Below are positions 38,910 through 38,948 of a stretch of 38,948 nucleotides of DNA, one piece after another (the stretch's first letter is position 1; each line of letters begins with the position of its first letter). Below the pieces are notes generated by a model. It did no database searches and had not been told where the DNA came from. It saw only the letters and a program-made list of their open reading frames with translations. This DNA comes from Actinomycetota bacterium (GTDB lineage Bacteria; Actinomycetota; Actinomycetes; Actinomycetales; Microbacteriaceae), in the NCBI GenBank assembly GCA_018268455.1, contig JAFDWM010000016.1, forward strand, positions 1 through 38,948, read 5' to 3'. The translations under genes were made by a program, and so were the position numbers.

Positions 38910-38948
38910 TCAGAGTGCGGCGGCTCCGGCCTCAGCCACAGTCTGGTC
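38910..38948 (-). CDS. 3' end of a gene running off the window
   Basis: The last 12 codons and stop encode DQTVAEAGAAAL. With the terminator behind it this is the end of a real gene. The ending resembles GVQDQAVAEAAASAF next to IS256 at 3364, hinting at related genes on both sides of the element. Function cannot be told. Confidence 0.4.
   Translation of the reverse strand, partial: DQTVAEAGAAAL

Noticed and set aside
1-38948. CRISPR array or rRNA genes
   Set aside because: No regularly spaced identical repeats and no rRNA-like sequence seen; the repeats present are dispersed operators or hairpins.

Overview
The window comes from a high-GC actinobacterium, most likely Microbacteriaceae (Microbacterium or a relative). 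This rests on GC-rich codon use, several apparently leaderless genes, and an actinobacterial-type conjugation operon (an SCO6880-like protein, a DUF4913-like protein, and MobF relaxase, TraG-like and VirB4-like proteins). Most of it (about 4.3-36.9 kb) is a conjugative plasmid or an integrated plasmid-like element.

Layout. 1-1.85 kb holds sugar-phosphate genes (transketolase N-terminal subunit, RpiB/DerI-type isomerase, HAD phosphatase). 2.0-3.4 kb is a complete IS256-family element without a target duplication, abutting the 3' end of another gene. 3.4-4.3 kb is a gene-poor mosaic with a decayed tRNA-like sequence. 4.3-8.6 kb is a maintenance block: SSB, ParA with a small partner, a secreted nuclease, a Cys-rich mini-protein and an HNH protein. 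8.7-11.8 kb has two tandem hairpins (candidate oriT) and the MobF relaxase/helicase. 12.8-14.1 kb is an antitoxin/zeta-toxin operon, followed by a macro-domain protein. 28.6-15.2 kb (minus strand) is one long, tightly overlapped type IV secretion operon. 28.7-32.2 kb carries regulators, a probable replication initiator and a KfrA-like protein. 32.3-36.9 kb carries ParB, small unknown proteins and a NrdH-like glutaredoxin. 37-38.7 kb carries a tyrosine recombinase, an XRE regulator and a zinc-ribbon protein truncated by an IS3 remnant. The window ends in the 3' end of a minus-strand gene behind a terminator.

How it works together. The relaxase would nick near the hairpins upstream of its gene. 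The TraG-like coupling protein and the VirB4-like, VirB6-like, VirB8/TcpC-like, lytic transglycosylase and other membrane proteins would export the DNA strand. Rep, ParA and ParB maintain the element. Two repeated DNA signals look like element-wide control: a 12-bp box near AATAGTACTATT before many maintenance genes, and a 20-22 bp TGTCCCCC palindrome at the tra/regulator intergenic region and inside rep.

Most notable. (1) The zeta toxin ends in the same WWGVDVD-containing tail as the relaxase. This suggests a toxin routed through the conjugation machine, formally like the Fic/BID protein VbhT. (2) Three ~195-nt leader elements (before parB, an unknown gene and the glutaredoxin gene) share one secondary structure with compensatory changes: a candidate structured RNA family. 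(3) The two hairpins before the relaxase have equal stem and loop sizes, conserved loops and diverged but still paired stems.
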